64,000 nt of DNA from Motacilla alba alba (lineage: Eukaryota; Chordata; Aves; Passeriformes; Motacillidae), in assembly GCF_015832195.1 (NCBI RefSeq), contig NC_052046.1:31028911-31092910 (forward strand). Direction: 5' to 3'. Position 1 is the first letter of the stretch. Each line of letters begins with the position of its first letter. The notes beneath the pieces were generated by a model that worked only from the letters and a program-made list of their open reading frames with translations, was not told the DNA's origin and ran no database searches. Made by a program: the position numbers and the translations under genes. This document shows positions 23,531 through 36,800 of this stretch, in pieces.

Positions 23531-26505
23531 GTGCTTGCATTTCTGTGGTTTCCATGAGATGTTTGGAGCCTCCTTTCAGGTAGGGTGTGGACTTTGTTCA
23601 AATGTTTGTTCAAGGGTTTTGTTGAAGTGTTTGTTTGATTGAAAATTCTTTAGAATTCAGTATTACTGAATCCAATTCTTGCCTGTTGTTTGCTGTTCTG
23701 ATACTTATGTTTGCTTGAAGGAAAACCACTTAAGTAAGTGTTGGTTTTTGTGGCTTCCTGTGTAAACCATCTGGATATTTTTGACTAGGAAACCATTAGC
23801 CTAAGAGGACCCCTTCATGGCCTATGAGTAATAGTCAATATTTTCAATACTAGAGACATTGAAGACCCTCTTGGAATTTTGTGTACATGAGTTTCTGTGT
23901 AGGACTTTTCAGCACACTGAAATAAAAACTGTTAAAAAGCACTATGTGCCAAAAACCTCAAGACAACATTATGCGTAATTGCAATTTTGCTCAAGGAGTT
24001 TCACTCAGCAGAAACAGGTTTGTGGTACAAAGTGAACCAATGATAACCATTTCACTGTTTCAGTAGCACTACTTCTGCTCCATTTGGTTTATCTTGAAAT
24101 TTTATCTCCATTTTTGCTAAGGCCCAGTACAAACAAGCATTTGTGTAAAGATACAAGAAGCTTCAGGATGATTGTTGCAGTAAACACTGTGTCATACCAC
24201 TTTTCTTTCTGTTTTTTAGGTGAACTGGACAAGAAACTCTGAGTTAATTTCAAACATCAATGCATTCTCCCTGGTAAATTTGCTGTGGTACTACCTTAGT
24301 TGATGTACTGGTGAGATAGCTGTCATTTTATGTAAATAGATTTTGCATCCAGTCATTCTTCTTACTCATTTCAGGAAAGCACTACAGAAAGTGACATTGG
24401 GTTGTAACAATGTTCTTTTATTTTGCTTTTTATATAATCAAATGCCAACTTGTTTTCAGTTCAAAAATTGTCAAAATTTCTACATGTGTCAGAGATATTT
24501 TCTCTTACCTAACAAAGAAATTCCTGGTAAATGCCTAAGTTTTGAAATAGGTATGTTCTTTCCTTACCTTCTGAAATTGATGTTATTAAAGGAGAAGAAA
24601 ATATCAGAGGATAGTGAGCTGACAAACTTAAGGTCAATTTCTAGTTGAATTTCAAGATGACGTGACAGTCTAGGAAGAGAAGGAAGATAACAGTCATAAG
24701 ATCTACAAGAACAGGCAATTATTTTGCCTACAGAAATACTGACAAATCAACAAGAACTTTTGGGAGATAGTTGTGGCTCCATAAATACCTGATATTTGTT
24801 GGGTTTCTTTGAAAATTCTTTCTTACTATTACTATTAGAAATTCTTTAGTATTTCAGAAGGAAGGACAAAAATTAAGATTCAGGAGACTTTTTCTCTCAT
24901 TATGGGACACCTTACTTGGGGATACTTGGATTTCTGTCTAGCTCTCCTGAATCCCTTCAAAGTACTCAGACTATCATGTGTTTGTTAAACATATAATGAA
25001 AATAGTGAACTACTTTGAGGAGTTTTTCAACTAATCTAATTTTTCCCCTATTTCTTCCTCAGGTGTTCACTGGATTTTTAATTTAAATAAATAAATGAGG
25101 CTACTTCTATTCTGAAATAAGTGCATGTGGAAGGCTCTTCTGTATGGCAGCACATCTTTTCAAGGAGTCATATACACAAAAGGTTTTAAAGAGATGATAT
25201 AACTGGTTTCCAGTTAAATTTTAATATTTCTATTCATACTACATTTTTCTGCCATCACAGTCTTAATAGTTACTTAATGCTTATTTTTAAAGGAGTTTAT
25301 TTAGTGCCTCTAGTCAAACATAGTAATCTTTTCCATCTTCTGTCAATCAAAACTTTCCAAATACTTTTCTTGTTGTGATTGAATTGTAGACATAAATCTA
25401 TTTCAAAGATTCAGCTTCTTTGAATCTGCAACAATTGTGCCAATATACCTGTTGGAATGTCTCCAGATGGTAAATGCTAAAGAACCTTACATCAGGTTGA
25501 GGTGCCTTTTATTTTTCTTTTTTTATTTAATGAATATGAATATTTGCTGTCTGAAATGGTGTGAGTAATCTAAAGTTTGCTGAACATCTTCTATACCACC
25601 CATTCTGTTCAAGTCATGTCAAGTACAGCATGGCACTCCTGCAGATATTAGTGATGTAGTACTGTAAAAAATGTTTCTAAGTACTTTCAATTCTCTGCGA
25701 TACAGTAATTAACAGTTTTGAGAAAAGATGAACAGATGTGTTGGGCACTTACCCAGATGCTTATTGATAACCAAAGAAGAAAAATTGCTTTTGATTTATA
25801 TAGGTATTGGATGAGACCTTTAATAAATGCCAATGGAAATAGCAGCTAAGTCTATCAAGATTTGCTTTGCCATCTTTATATGATCAAAAGGGTATTTTCC
25901 TCTGCCAGCAACAGAAATCTAGGCTTATGCCTAGAGTTAGGCACAGGCAGCTCAGACAGTGCTATGCTGCCACATGTAGGGACTTCAACAGATGAATATA
26001 GTGTTGCCAAAAACATACATCTGCCCAAACTGAGAAATCATGTTAAACAGAATACATCCACAGCAGTGAAATGCTGGTTAGAAGGAATCTATGTTGAAAC
26101 AACATTTCACAGGACAATAGAAAGTGAGAAGCAATTTCATGAAGCTGCTTCTACTTGCAGTAACATATCCCAGCTCTGCTGCTGTATTACCTACTTCCTG
26201 TAAATATGTGTTTACTGCAGTCCTTCCACAGTGTAAGAGAAAGGCCACACAAAGCACTGAACACCTTTTATCCTATTAGTCCTTCTGTGGAGATGCAGCA
26301 AAGAAAACCAGATCAAAAGTACATGAGCATGAGTGTTTGAAGGGTACAAGGTTAACTCAGGTGCAAGCAGGTGTTGGCTGCACCAATCACCTTAGAAACC
26401 TTGTGCTTGGGCAATTGACATCTCCCCGTAGTATGAAATTCATGGACATGTTTCAGGATTTTGTAATACTTTACTCAGAAGACAGTATTAATTATTTGAA
26501 CTGTA
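23531..26505. other. Non-coding stretch with one splice-flanked mini-frame
   Basis: No recognisable gene or repeat. Bases 24220-24273 form a 54-bp frame between a good pyrimidine-AG acceptor (AG at 24218-24219) and a GTAAAT donor at 24274. It could be a small exon but is not diagnostic. The 113-codon frame at 25862-26203 has no domain. Confidence 0.5.
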
Positions 26506-26511
26506 GAGTGA
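26506..26511. repeat. Left target-site duplication of the solo LTR (GAGTGA)
   Basis: This is identical to 26919-26924 and directly abuts the TG end of the LTR. Confidence 0.9.
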
Positions 26512-26918
26512 TGTGGGATTTGCAGGGGTCCCAGGAGGAGGGAAGAGACAAGAATCTTGACTCCATGTTTCAGAAGGCTGATTTATTATATTATCATATA
26601 TATTATATTAAAATGCTATATTAAAACTATACTAAAAGAATAGAGAGAAAGGAATCATCAGAAGGCTAGACAAGAATAGAAAGGAATGATTATAAATTTT
26701 GTGACTCCTCTGAGAGTCTGCCCAGCTGCGTCTTTGATTGGTCATTAATTAGAAACAGCCAGCATGGACCAATCACCGATGCATCTGTTGCATTCCACAG
26801 CAGCAGATAGTTATTGTTTACATTTCTTTCCTGAGGCTCCTCAGCTTTCCTCAGCTCCTCAGCTCCTCAGGAGAAGAAAATTCTAGCAAAGGATTTTCAT
26901 AAAAATGTCATGGTGACA
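26512..26918 (-). mobile_element. Solo ERV LTR, 407 bp, TG...CA ends
   Basis: The element starts TGTGGG, ends GTGACA and is bracketed by perfect 6-bp direct repeats GAGTGA, the signature of retroviral integration followed by LTR-LTR recombination. Six-base duplications fit ERVK/ERV2-type integrases. Orientation is inferred as minus: on that strand there are CCAAT/ATTGG boxes (plus-strand ATTGG at 26737-26741 and CCAAT at about 26769), then an AT-rich stretch, then AATAAA (plus-strand TTTATT at 26582-26587) about 75 bp before the end, as expected for U3-R-U5. A CTCAG micro-repeat lies at about 26837-26870. No internal retroviral coding sequence remains. The 95-codon plus frame overlapping its left end is incidental. 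I remember near-identical LTRs as common in passerine genomes. Confidence 0.9.
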
Positions 26919-26924
26919 GAGTGA
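26919..26924. repeat. Right target-site duplication of the solo LTR (GAGTGA)
   Basis: This follows directly after the CA end of the LTR and is identical to 26506-26511. Confidence 0.9.
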
Positions 26925-26939
26925 TTTCACAGTGGTGAC

Positions 26940-26977
26940 AAAACTTGAGAGAAATCTCAAAACTTGAAAGAGATCTC
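26940..26977. repeat. Tandem duplication of a 19-bp unit
   Basis: Bases 26940-26958 and 26959-26977 match at 17 of 19 positions. An 8-bp direct repeat TGGTGACA (26911-26918 and 26933-26940) links the LTR end to this patch. Confidence 0.85.
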
Positions 26978-29249
26978 AATCCTCAAGATTTTAGTTAGTC
27001 TCTATTCAGAGAGATCAAGGGACATTTTATTTGGCTGTGTCCTAAACTTTCTCTGATGCATCTAACATTTATCATCACCAACAGGAGACATACACTGCTA
27101 GATAGACCTTGGGGCTGATTTGATATGACAAATGGTGTCCTTTTTTGTATCTGTACCAAATAGGAAGTTAGGTGAAAAAAAGGAAGAAAACGTGTCTGTA
27201 GGAGAGCTAAATGAAAACCAAAATTATAAAATCCTTCTTTAAGGACACCTTTTCATTTCCAAAGGATTTTAACTCAACCATGTTTATAAGGTTGTGTATC
27301 TTATACACACACTGAAACATTTGTGAGAAATCTAAGTACATTTACGAAAAAAAAAAAAGTCAAGTATCATCTCTGCTCTGCTTTAAAATGTACTTATGCA
27401 CTGGATTGAGACAATAAAATCATGCTTTTTATACAGCAAACAAACTAATTTCAGACAGAAAAATGAAGATAGGAAGGTATTCACTGGGGTAAATATTGAA
27501 ATCTACACAGAGATTTACTGATACAATTAAATACAATTAAAGTGATAAAGGCTGCCATTTACTTTCAGTAAAAGTTCTTTTCAACAATTCTTCTGGATGC
27601 TGAAGAACTTTTTGCTTGAAAGAATTCATTCCAGATGGCTGTAATGTTCAAAAAGATGTAAGACACTCGAGGTGTTCATATGCATGTTCCCTCTTTAGAT
27701 AAAAGGAAAAGTGTTGATATTGATTTGTCCTATCAGTCTACTGGAAATAAGAGGATGTAAACTCAGAACTGTTAGCTGTGCAGAATCAGTACCCTTTGCC
27801 TTTTGGTGACTGTGTATAGATTTTGAGCACTGCGAAAGCCAAGTCACGAGGTAGTGAAATACACTGGAAGACAATGTCACAAAGAGACTGTCACTAATAG
27901 ATGAACGTGGGTAAGGTCTTGTATAACACTGGGACAGTGGTTAAAAAAATAATTTGTCATTTCTTGGATGACTTATGGTTGAAGAAATGGATAACTCAGA
28001 TGGTTATGTTGAAGAAATTAAAGAAGTCATGCACCACTTGGATAAGTGTTCTGGTAGGTAATTCACTCAAAGAAAAAGGCACTTTCTTGTCAGATGAGGG
28101 AAATACTTCACTGACCAGTGGAGGTGCAAGCAGGCTAGCACTGAGGTGTTCCTGGGAAAGTCTGAGAGGCAAATAGTGTTTTTTTTTTTTTTTTTTTTCT
28201 GTTACCATATGATTTGGGAGCTTGTCTCATTAGGAAGAAACTGGTTTAAGCTTCATAACAATTGTCTTTTAGAAATCCTGCTGACTGATCCAAGTGTCAG
28301 AGGGTATCGTGTCTCTCTTAAGCATGACAATTACACCTTTGTGGTGTAGAGATTAGGAAATCAAGTCCATTTTATTGCTCTAGCATGGGTATTTAGTTCT
28401 GTATTTCTTAATTCCAGGGTTTTTTCACTGTGCTTTCTACAGTAAAGAATTTGATGCTCCATGATGTGAGGAATGACTCTTTTGTCTCTTTTCCCATTTT
28501 GTTCTTGGGCTGAGCTGCTCAGATACGGTTTTGTGTCTTGACGAGCTCATGGGTTTGATGACTTAAGGAAGGAAAAAACAAGGAATGGGCTGATGAACAT
28601 GATTACAATGTAAAGTCAACAGTTACAATTTAATTTAATGGTTCCATCACTACAGATTCTTGGGAAATACTGCTGTTCATAATGAATATGCTTAGTATTC
28701 ATGGGATGTGACATACATTTCCATAGATTATGCCCTTGTGAGATATAGCCTCACTTAAATGTTGTCTATTGCTACTGAGTGAATTTAAGTAAACAGTTTT
28801 ATCAAATAGTGAATTCCATCTATTGCCAAGTGTTCAGATTACAATTGTTATGCTTGACTGACCAGATATTTATCTCTTCTCTGCTACAATAGTGACTGAC
28901 CTCCTGCATAAACATGTGTAATTTATCTTGGGATTACAGCTAACCAGGAAGCTTCTGCACTCTGCTTCTCCTTTATTTTCATTCTTCTCCAAACATTTTT
29001 CTTAGATATTTTTGTGTATTAAAAATTATGAGGAAATATAAGACAAATGTTTATGGAGTCTTTGTGAGTATTATTAAATATTGTATTCACAAAGGTGTTT
29101 TCTCTCTGATTTGTGCCCAGTGCTATCAGGATTCTGCAGTACATTGCTGGTTCATTGGAGAAACATTACTTGAAAAGCTCTTACAGCATCCTAGAGCAAG
29201 TCATTCTAGTCACACTAAGATAATTCTAACTGTTTTCTGAGATCTTGTG
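26978..29249. other. Non-coding stretch, nothing recognised
   Basis: Contains an A-rich run near 27346-27358 and a T20 run at 28179-28198. No gene, LTR or CR1 was recognised. Confidence 0.5.
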
Positions 29250-29320
29250 CCTTTCCTCTTTCCTCTTTCCCTTTTCCTTTTCCTTTTCCTTTTCCCTTTC
29301 TCCCTTTCCTTTTCTCCCTT
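29250..29320. repeat. 71-bp uninterrupted polypyrimidine tract, (TTTCC)n-like
   Basis: Every base is C or T on the plus strand, organised as CTTTCCTCTTTCC-type units and TTTTCC repeats. Homopurine-homopyrimidine tracts of this length can adopt triplex forms. Confidence 0.95.
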
Positions 29321-30806
29321 AAAAGTTGTATGTTTGTAGGTGGCTCATACACTAAGATTTAGTACACTCTTTCAGGAGTCAGAAGTCATATCACTTTTTC
29401 TCCCTTAATAAGTTTTTCATTTCTGGAAAGCTGTTAGTTCCCAAAATTTCACGAAGATCCTTTCTGGGAGAGACAGAGGTACACAAGAAGACTAATAGGA
29501 GAAAAAAGATAAAGTAACTATAAATGGTCTAACTATCCACAAACCTGCTTTTGCTGTTCAAGGACTGGGGAATATTTGCTTCCAAAAGCAACCCAATGCT
29601 TTTATTTACAGTGTACTTATAGACAGGAAATTTAAATATATAACTTCATGTCCTGATTCTCTGAGTGTTGTCATTCAGGAATTTTTGAAAATGAGCTCTT
29701 CTGTGATTTAAGTCCCTTATTTGAACTATAATGGTGACAATGTTGTGTGTCAAGACCATATTTACTTGTCTATCTAGTTAACATATGTAAAAAATCTATC
29801 TCTGGGCTCTGTCACCCACTGCTGCTGAGTTGCAGAGAGGGTGGGGATTCTGTTGATTGTCCTAGTGCTGTCAGCAAGAATGCTACTATTGCCAAAACAT
29901 GAGCTAAAATAAGACCTGTTCTTGCTGCAGTTGGTGACATTGTCAACCTGCCTGAATTGCCAGTGTCCCAACAAGTTAGCTAGGTTTCAAATGATAGAGG
30001 GGAGAAGACTGAGGTACATAAACCCCCTGCCTTAGAAAAGGATAGTGAGAATAGCCCAAGCCTCACAATGGAGCTCTTGCTAAGACATAGGCTACTAAAG
30101 CCCTGAAACCACATTAATGCCCTTATGTTCCCTTCCCTGTCCATCATGTCAGAATTTCTTAATGGTTTATGTAAATGAGAAACACTTGCAGCTATACCTG
30201 ATATACTGTAAAGCACAACAGCTATTTTGGCTTTTTTTTTGGCAATTCCACTGAATTCCCTTTCCTCTTTCTACATATGATTGGAGAGGGCCATCATACG
30301 CACAAAGCATTTCATTACGTTGGCTCAGTCTGCCAGCAAACATGGAGTGCTTAGGACAGATGTTCTCCAGAAGCATGATGTAACAAATTTTCACAGCAGT
30401 GGTAGCATCCTCTCCTCTCTCCTTTGAGGAGGTATCAGAGTGAGACATGGAGTGTGTTTCACTCAGTGGCCTCCAGCTGGACAAAATGAAGTCTTTTACC
30501 TTTCTCACATTACTGCTGTAGAGGACTCTCTGAAAGCCAAATTTGAGAGAGGCTGCTTGAAACCAGAAGTCATCAGCATTTACTAAACTTTAACATATAT
30601 CTTTCTCATCGCGATTGATTGATCTCAGCTGAATAGGGAGTTTCCTGAATATGGTGTAGGCAAGAAGACACTTGATAGAGTATCTCATGTTTTTTGCACA
30701 TAAGGCATATTTTGTAGTCAAAACCAGCATTATTGCAGTCATCTATAGCACTTGAATATTTCCCAGGCGGACTTAATTTCATAAGGAATAGAGTTGGGTT
30801 TTTTTT

Positions 30807-30810
<4 letters not shown>
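29321..30810. other. Non-coding stretch, nothing recognised
   Basis: The longest frame is 113 codons on the minus strand (30167-30508), with no domain or splice support. A short T run precedes the GT microsatellite at its right end. Confidence 0.5.

Positions 30811-30838
<28 letters not shown>
30811..30838. repeat. (TG)14 microsatellite
   Basis: Fourteen perfect TG dinucleotides follow a T-rich lead-in. Likely length-polymorphic. Confidence 0.97.
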
Positions 30839-32124
30839 ATTGAGAGGGACATCACAGACAGCCATTAAAAGCTGGATATTAAGAAAGCTCATGGTAATTT
30901 TTTAATACTGTTAGTTCAGTATCCCTTGAACCCCTGCATGACTTCAGTTACTTGTGCCAGGAATCTCACACACAGAGGCAGAATATTTGAGGGAAGTAAT
31001 TCAGATTCCCAAATTCCCATGCTGACAATGTACACACCAGAGGGATGTAGGGAAATGACTGAGAATAGAAGCAGATCAAGACACAGTTTGTCAGGAGCAG
31101 AAATAGTTATATCTTCAAAAGAAAACTCAGAAGAGTGAAAAAGCACATTATTTGCAGAGGAATGAAAAAGCCCAAAAAAAAAGAAAAACAAAGCCCAAAC
31201 CCTGCAAAAATACACTCACAGAGGAAAAACGTATTAATCTACAGAACTCACATAAACAACCTAAGACATACATGGGTGTATACTCTCTTCTAGGCCTTAA
31301 ATATTGTCTGACAACCCAGGAATAATTCAAATTCAAATATGAGCTTTAATACCAAACCCTTAAATATTAGTCCCTTGATAGGCTTTCACAGACAGACCCG
31401 ATCACTCCCATATCCTGAAGTCACTTTATTGGTGTGATTTGTCTGCATGTATTTATGGATTATGAATTAAAGAACTATATAATTAATTTTCAGAGATATC
31501 CTTTCTGATAAAATAACAATACATTACCTTCATTTTTTGTTATATTTTGTTTATGTATGGAGTTATGAAGCAAGGACCCAATGCTGTTTGCATTTAGCAT
31601 TTACAGCTGACTTTTAATTAACTTCCCTCCAGAATGTTAATACAGTTCTTTTGCTGAGCAATTTCTAATCCACAATAGTTGAAAGTACAGCCAGTACAGC
31701 ATAGAGGAAGAAAAATGGCCCTTCATTATCAAACCATTATATTTGCAACAGCTCACTGCCAAGAGACTTTTCGAAGCAGTCAAACAATAAATTCATTAGA
31801 ATTCCAAACTAGGCCATGAGGGGCCAAATCTTGATCCCACTGAAATCAGTAGCTCATGTACTGAATAGTGTTAATGTTTGGCTCTTAAAAGTACTCAAAT
31901 ATCTTTGGTTCAAGCAAAATAACAGACTATTACTGCAAATCTAACCTTCATGAAATTTTCTATACACTTAAGTCTTTGTATGAATTGGGGAATAGGTTTT
32001 GTTTGCACTAAGTTCTACTTATATTTGATTTTGAAAATGATTTTTAATGTTATATCCTCTCCAGGTTGCTATTATTCTCTGGGAACATGAGTGCAGCAAG
32101 TAAACTCCTATATACACATGTACT

Positions 32125-32130
<6 letters not shown>
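30839..32130. other. Non-coding stretch, nothing recognised
   Basis: An A-rich patch near 31158-31200 has the loose AAACAAAGCCC texture common in bird introns. Nothing else was identifiable. Confidence 0.5.
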
Positions 32131-32174
<44 letters not shown>

Positions 32175-32215
32175 CACATATACACACACATAAATACACA
32201 CACACACACACCCCC
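32131..32215. repeat. Compound (TA)n-(CA)n microsatellite
   Basis: About 15 TA units (32131-32160) pass through TGTATATATA into CA-rich units (32185-32210) ending in CCCCC. The Tyr/Ile/His-rich frames on both strands are translations of this repeat. Confidence 0.95.
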
Positions 32216-33821
32216 ATGGAGACCAGGTATCCAAGTGGATAACAGCCTCACCACTTATTTCAAAGGTTCCAGGTTCAACATGACTGAGCTCAGTTTTAAT
32301 TAAACTTTTTATTTGCTTTTCCATGAGATACGTCATATAAAAGTCAATCATGGTTTAAAAAAAGTCTATTTGCACTTACAGTTGTGTGGAGTATATTCCT
32401 CTGTGCATATCACAGAATAGAAGATCAGGAGCAGTTAGCACAAATGTGTCTTTATCTAAATGCAAAACCATGTATTGTTTAGCAAAACTTGGGTAAGTTT
32501 CTGGCTCCTAATCTCTATATTTCTTGAGGAATCTCAGACTGTGCTCTGCATTTCTGCTTCCCTGTACTGCTAAAAGAATCTATGGATGAGGAATGCAGAA
32601 AGGAATAATTCATTCATATCTGCTTTAAAGCCCTGTATTACTAATCACTGAAATTGCTAATAACACCATCACTAAGAGGCAGAGAGCAATTGGGAATTTC
32701 TTGTGTTACACATCCTTGAGAGCAGTTTCAATTGACTTGTATTTCATGGGACATTGGAAAAATCATACTTTTGTTCATGGGTGAATACTGAAACTTTATA
32801 CATCTTCAGAGTCCTTGGGAAACAGCTAGGTTCTGTGGCAGATTGCAGTAGACAAACTGCTATTTGGTCCTGTGTTTAACATGTCCAGTAGGGATAATAA
32901 TGACAATGGTAGTGAGGGGTGCCAAAAATTGTTTGACTTTCTGATATGTATCTTGTCACGGATACTCAAAACTCATGTTAACTTTCATGCTTGCTGATAC
33001 CCAAAGGAACAATACATAGGAAAAAAATAGTGCAGCTGAACATTCCCTGTGTGTTATTTGAGGAGTGTGTATGAGCAAGGGAAGGAATTATTAGTGAAAA
33101 GAAAAACTATTGTTGCTCATAGATTAATTTCTGTAGTCTGAGAGAATATACATCATGTTACAAATAAGGTTTTAGAGAAGAAAATGTTCTGTATCAATGT
33201 GAACCAGAAATTATAGGGCACCCACATATCTCGTTGCAGAGTATTCCTCAGTAGACATGTTCTCTGTAGTTTGACCCATGCTCTCTGTGGAGAAAGCAGC
33301 CTGTCAAAAATGATAAAGACACAATGTATTTGCGACTGCACAGGAAATTTGTGTGTCTCTATGCAGACTGGACATGAGACAATGAAATTACTCACCTGAT
33401 AGAGAGAATGAGGTCTGATACAGGGTACAATTAACCTAAGTTAATATTCAGACAGAGTCTCTCTAATATATGTACCACTTCTCTGATTGAAAGAAAACAA
33501 TCTGACACAGAATTTATGTGCAAATGAGATTGAAATTATCAATTAAGATATCCTTCTAATAATCTGTCTATAAAAGGGTGACTGGTTAAATGGAGAAATC
33601 AAATATGCTAAATTAAAATAAGAAACTTAAGCTATTGATTGATCTAAGGCCAACAGAGTGCAACTGCAGTTTTAAGGAGCCCTGAATAAAGTTTCCATGG
33701 CCAATTTATCATGTTTCTAAAGGTCAAAGCCATTTCATTCATTTTTAAAAGGGAGTTTTCTGAGGCTAAAAATTAATTAAACCAATACCTTTGAATACAT
33801 TGCGTTATGATTGTGTTTATT
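32216..33821. other. Non-coding stretch, nothing recognised
   Basis: Short frames only. I see no element I can name. Confidence 0.5.
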
Positions 33822-33878
33822 GTAATCTATATACCTACATAAGCCTGTAATCTATATACCTACCTATACATAAGCCTG
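33822..33878. repeat. Tandem duplication of an approximately 25-bp unit
   Basis: The block GTAATCTATATACCTAC...ATAAGCCT occurs twice back to back. The second copy carries an extra 8 bp (CTATACAT-like) near its middle. Confidence 0.88.
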
Positions 33879-36800
33879 AATGTTTTTAAATTACTTGACT
33901 TCTCTTTAACTTTTGAAAACAGTGGTGTTTTTAAAATATATCTCATTTAAGAAACAGCTGAGTACTACAATTTATATTTACCTTATTGGTTTGAATATTT
34001 TATTTTACTTTACTGATGTATAAACCTTCCAACTACACAAAAGATTTTTTTGTCATGTTAGGTGCTTAATGCCAATTCCTCTTTCATAAAATCATTTTGA
34101 GACAAGCTGATTACACAATTTTGTCCATAACTTGGGAGCAGAATGAGACCTAATCTCATGAAAAGGTGTAGGGAAAAGGACTAGAAAATGCTCCTGTGTG
34201 TGGAGGGGACACTGGGTGCATCCTGACCACTCTGTGTTCCAGTAAAGTGACAACCAGGTACAAGTGGAAGGCTAGAGGTTCAGGGTATTGCCAACATGCC
34301 ATAAAGTGATCTGCATGAAAAGCTCTTCTCTTGTAACCACACACAACATAGTAATTTGTATATCATATGAAGCTAGAAATTTTTATTAGTTTGTTATCTG
34401 TATTTCTTGGATTATAAAATTTTACTCTTACAAGAAGTTTAGTTTTGGCTGTCTGTCTGATGCCTATTAAAGTCAAGAGAAGAACATCCCATCTGTTTAA
34501 ATGTTTGCTGGTTTTTAGAGTAGTTTTGGCTGTTAGAGACTACATCCTGAACTCCTACCCATTCTTTACTTTTTCATTTTTTTCCAGAATTAAATTAGGA
34601 ACAGAAATATGTTGAACTGTTTTGAATCATGGAGACTCCAGCTGCTTCCAAGCACTTCTCAAATCACTCCATTCCAGGCAGCCTTCTAAAAAGAAGGGCT
34701 ATCAAACTTGAGCAAGAAGCAACTTCTACCCCAGATATTGGATTCTGCAAACTTTTTATCTTTGTTGCTGCCTGCTTCACTTACTACCTGTTAAGGTGTT
34801 GATGTTGTTTGTCGATAAGAAATTGAGTGCTCCCTTGTTTCCCGAGTCAGTCTTATATTAATAATGTACCAAAATGTCTTGGGTGCAACTCACACATGCT
34901 GGAAAAGATACCTGCCAGGTCTGGAGTCAGGTCAGAGTAATCTGTCTACTTGTTCCAGACAACCAGAAGACCCCAGATAATGTGTTAGGCTGAGGCATGG
35001 TACAACCCATGAGAATAAAAATTTCCAGGTCTGGTGCTACCAATCACAGCAGTTTGGATTTTATTGTTTCAAAAGGTAGGTTACCTTGAAGGTAAATACC
35101 TTTTTTATTTTTTCCCTATAGATGGGTTCTCATGTCAATCTGAAACATGTGCAGCAAAGTATTTGTAGTGATTTTTGGCTTCAGCCCACTGGACCAGAAC
35201 CCAAGGATTTATTGTTTGTCTCTTTGTTTAAACTAAAATCTCCTACCTCTTTTTCTACCATACAAACCCCAAACAGTAAGTTTGTTTCTGAACAGTGAGT
35301 ATATGTGTGCATTCAAGGAATGACAGGAAAAATAATTGCATTTACTTGACGGCATATAACAGTGCCTGCATTTTCTCCCATGCTTATTGACTCACAGAGT
35401 GAGCAATTCTATGTCTAGCTTTGAACATATTTCTTTAAGATATCAGCTTGCTCATATTTTAGAAACATTAAGGTTCCCCTGCTCAGCTAAACAATAACCA
35501 GTTATGAATGAGGTGCTTATATACATGTGTGAAAGAAAAAAATAAGAAGTTTGCCTAATGCCTAAGGTCTGATCCAGACTGTCTGGGTTTCACAAAGGTT
35601 ACACAGTGTTTGCCAGGTTACTGGGTTAGAAAGGAACTCGTCAAATGTCTGCTGCTAGAGAGACTGCAGCATCTGCAGGATGATTCATGCTGGGGGCTGA
35701 GGGCAGCTGGGCTCTCACATCCTACACCTCCCCAGAGATTTCCCTCCCAGTGCAGCTGAGGGATGTTTCTCTTGACACTTCCTTGCCACAGACAGCAGGA
35801 GCTGGGTGTCTAACCAGTAGTCTGGAGAGTGCAAAGATATACTGGTATGATTTGGGACCAGACAAATCTTTAAACTTTGAGATGAAATCATGCTTGCTTT
35901 TGTGCTTCAGGACCAAATGTGTGTAAGGAGCAGGAAGCACTAAAGCATCTCCCTCAAATATCCCTGCTGTCTTTTAACTTAATAAACTGACATGCCTGAC
36001 GCGATGAAAAATGTTTTACGGTTGCTTTGCAGAATGGACTTCAGCCCTGTAATGGGTCTTAGGCTGGAAATTAGAAGGTTCCATTGCTAAGGACAGCCAG
36101 TTCTCAGTTGCTTTTTCTGACTCTACTGCAAGCACTTGGGAGACAAATGATGTGCTTTACATGAGCATAGCCATGGATTATTTTGTTCATTTCCTGAATA
36201 GAAGGGAAATTTAAACCATATTTGGCTTAGAAGCACAAAACTATTGGTACATCTGGAAACAAAAATGAAAACCACCTCAAAGAGCTCCAAAAAGAGTGTG
36301 AAGGAAATGAACTTTATCCTATGATGATCAGAAAGGATATAACAGGACACACTGAAGAATTAATGAAACACACTTCAAGAACCAAGGCTGTGTGACAGGA
36401 GGTTGGTTATAACCAGGTTTGCTCAGTAAAACATTAAAGGCTATTTCTCCCTACCCATTTACTTTGACTTACTACAGAGCACTTTAGAAAGGGTAGGAGA
36501 CTAATAGGTACTGAAGAGGTTTTGACTGCAGAGTGCAATGGAAGGTAATAGCATGAAAGTTCTGCAGAGAAAATCTGTTCAGAGAGTGTAAATCAAATAG
36601 GGTTGCCCCAGAAACAGGCGTTTCAGTAAAGTTGACATCTTTCAAACAACATTTCATACATAGGTATTTGTTTTAGAAACAATTGTTTTAAAAATATCAA
36701 AATGGCATATTGCACTATTTTATTTATTTTTACTTTCAAAGTGCTTTCAATAGCACTAAAATATTGCAAAGTTTATTCAAATATTTTGGGGGTTGGAATG

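Noticed and set aside
26933..26940. Alternative right end of the solo LTR at the second TGGTGACA
   Set aside because: Only the first copy (ending 26918) gives matching 6-bp duplications on both sides.
32256..32290. GGTTCCAGGTTCAAC box-B-like motif suggesting a tRNA-derived SINE
   Set aside because: No box A at the right distance and no tail. One motif alone is not enough.
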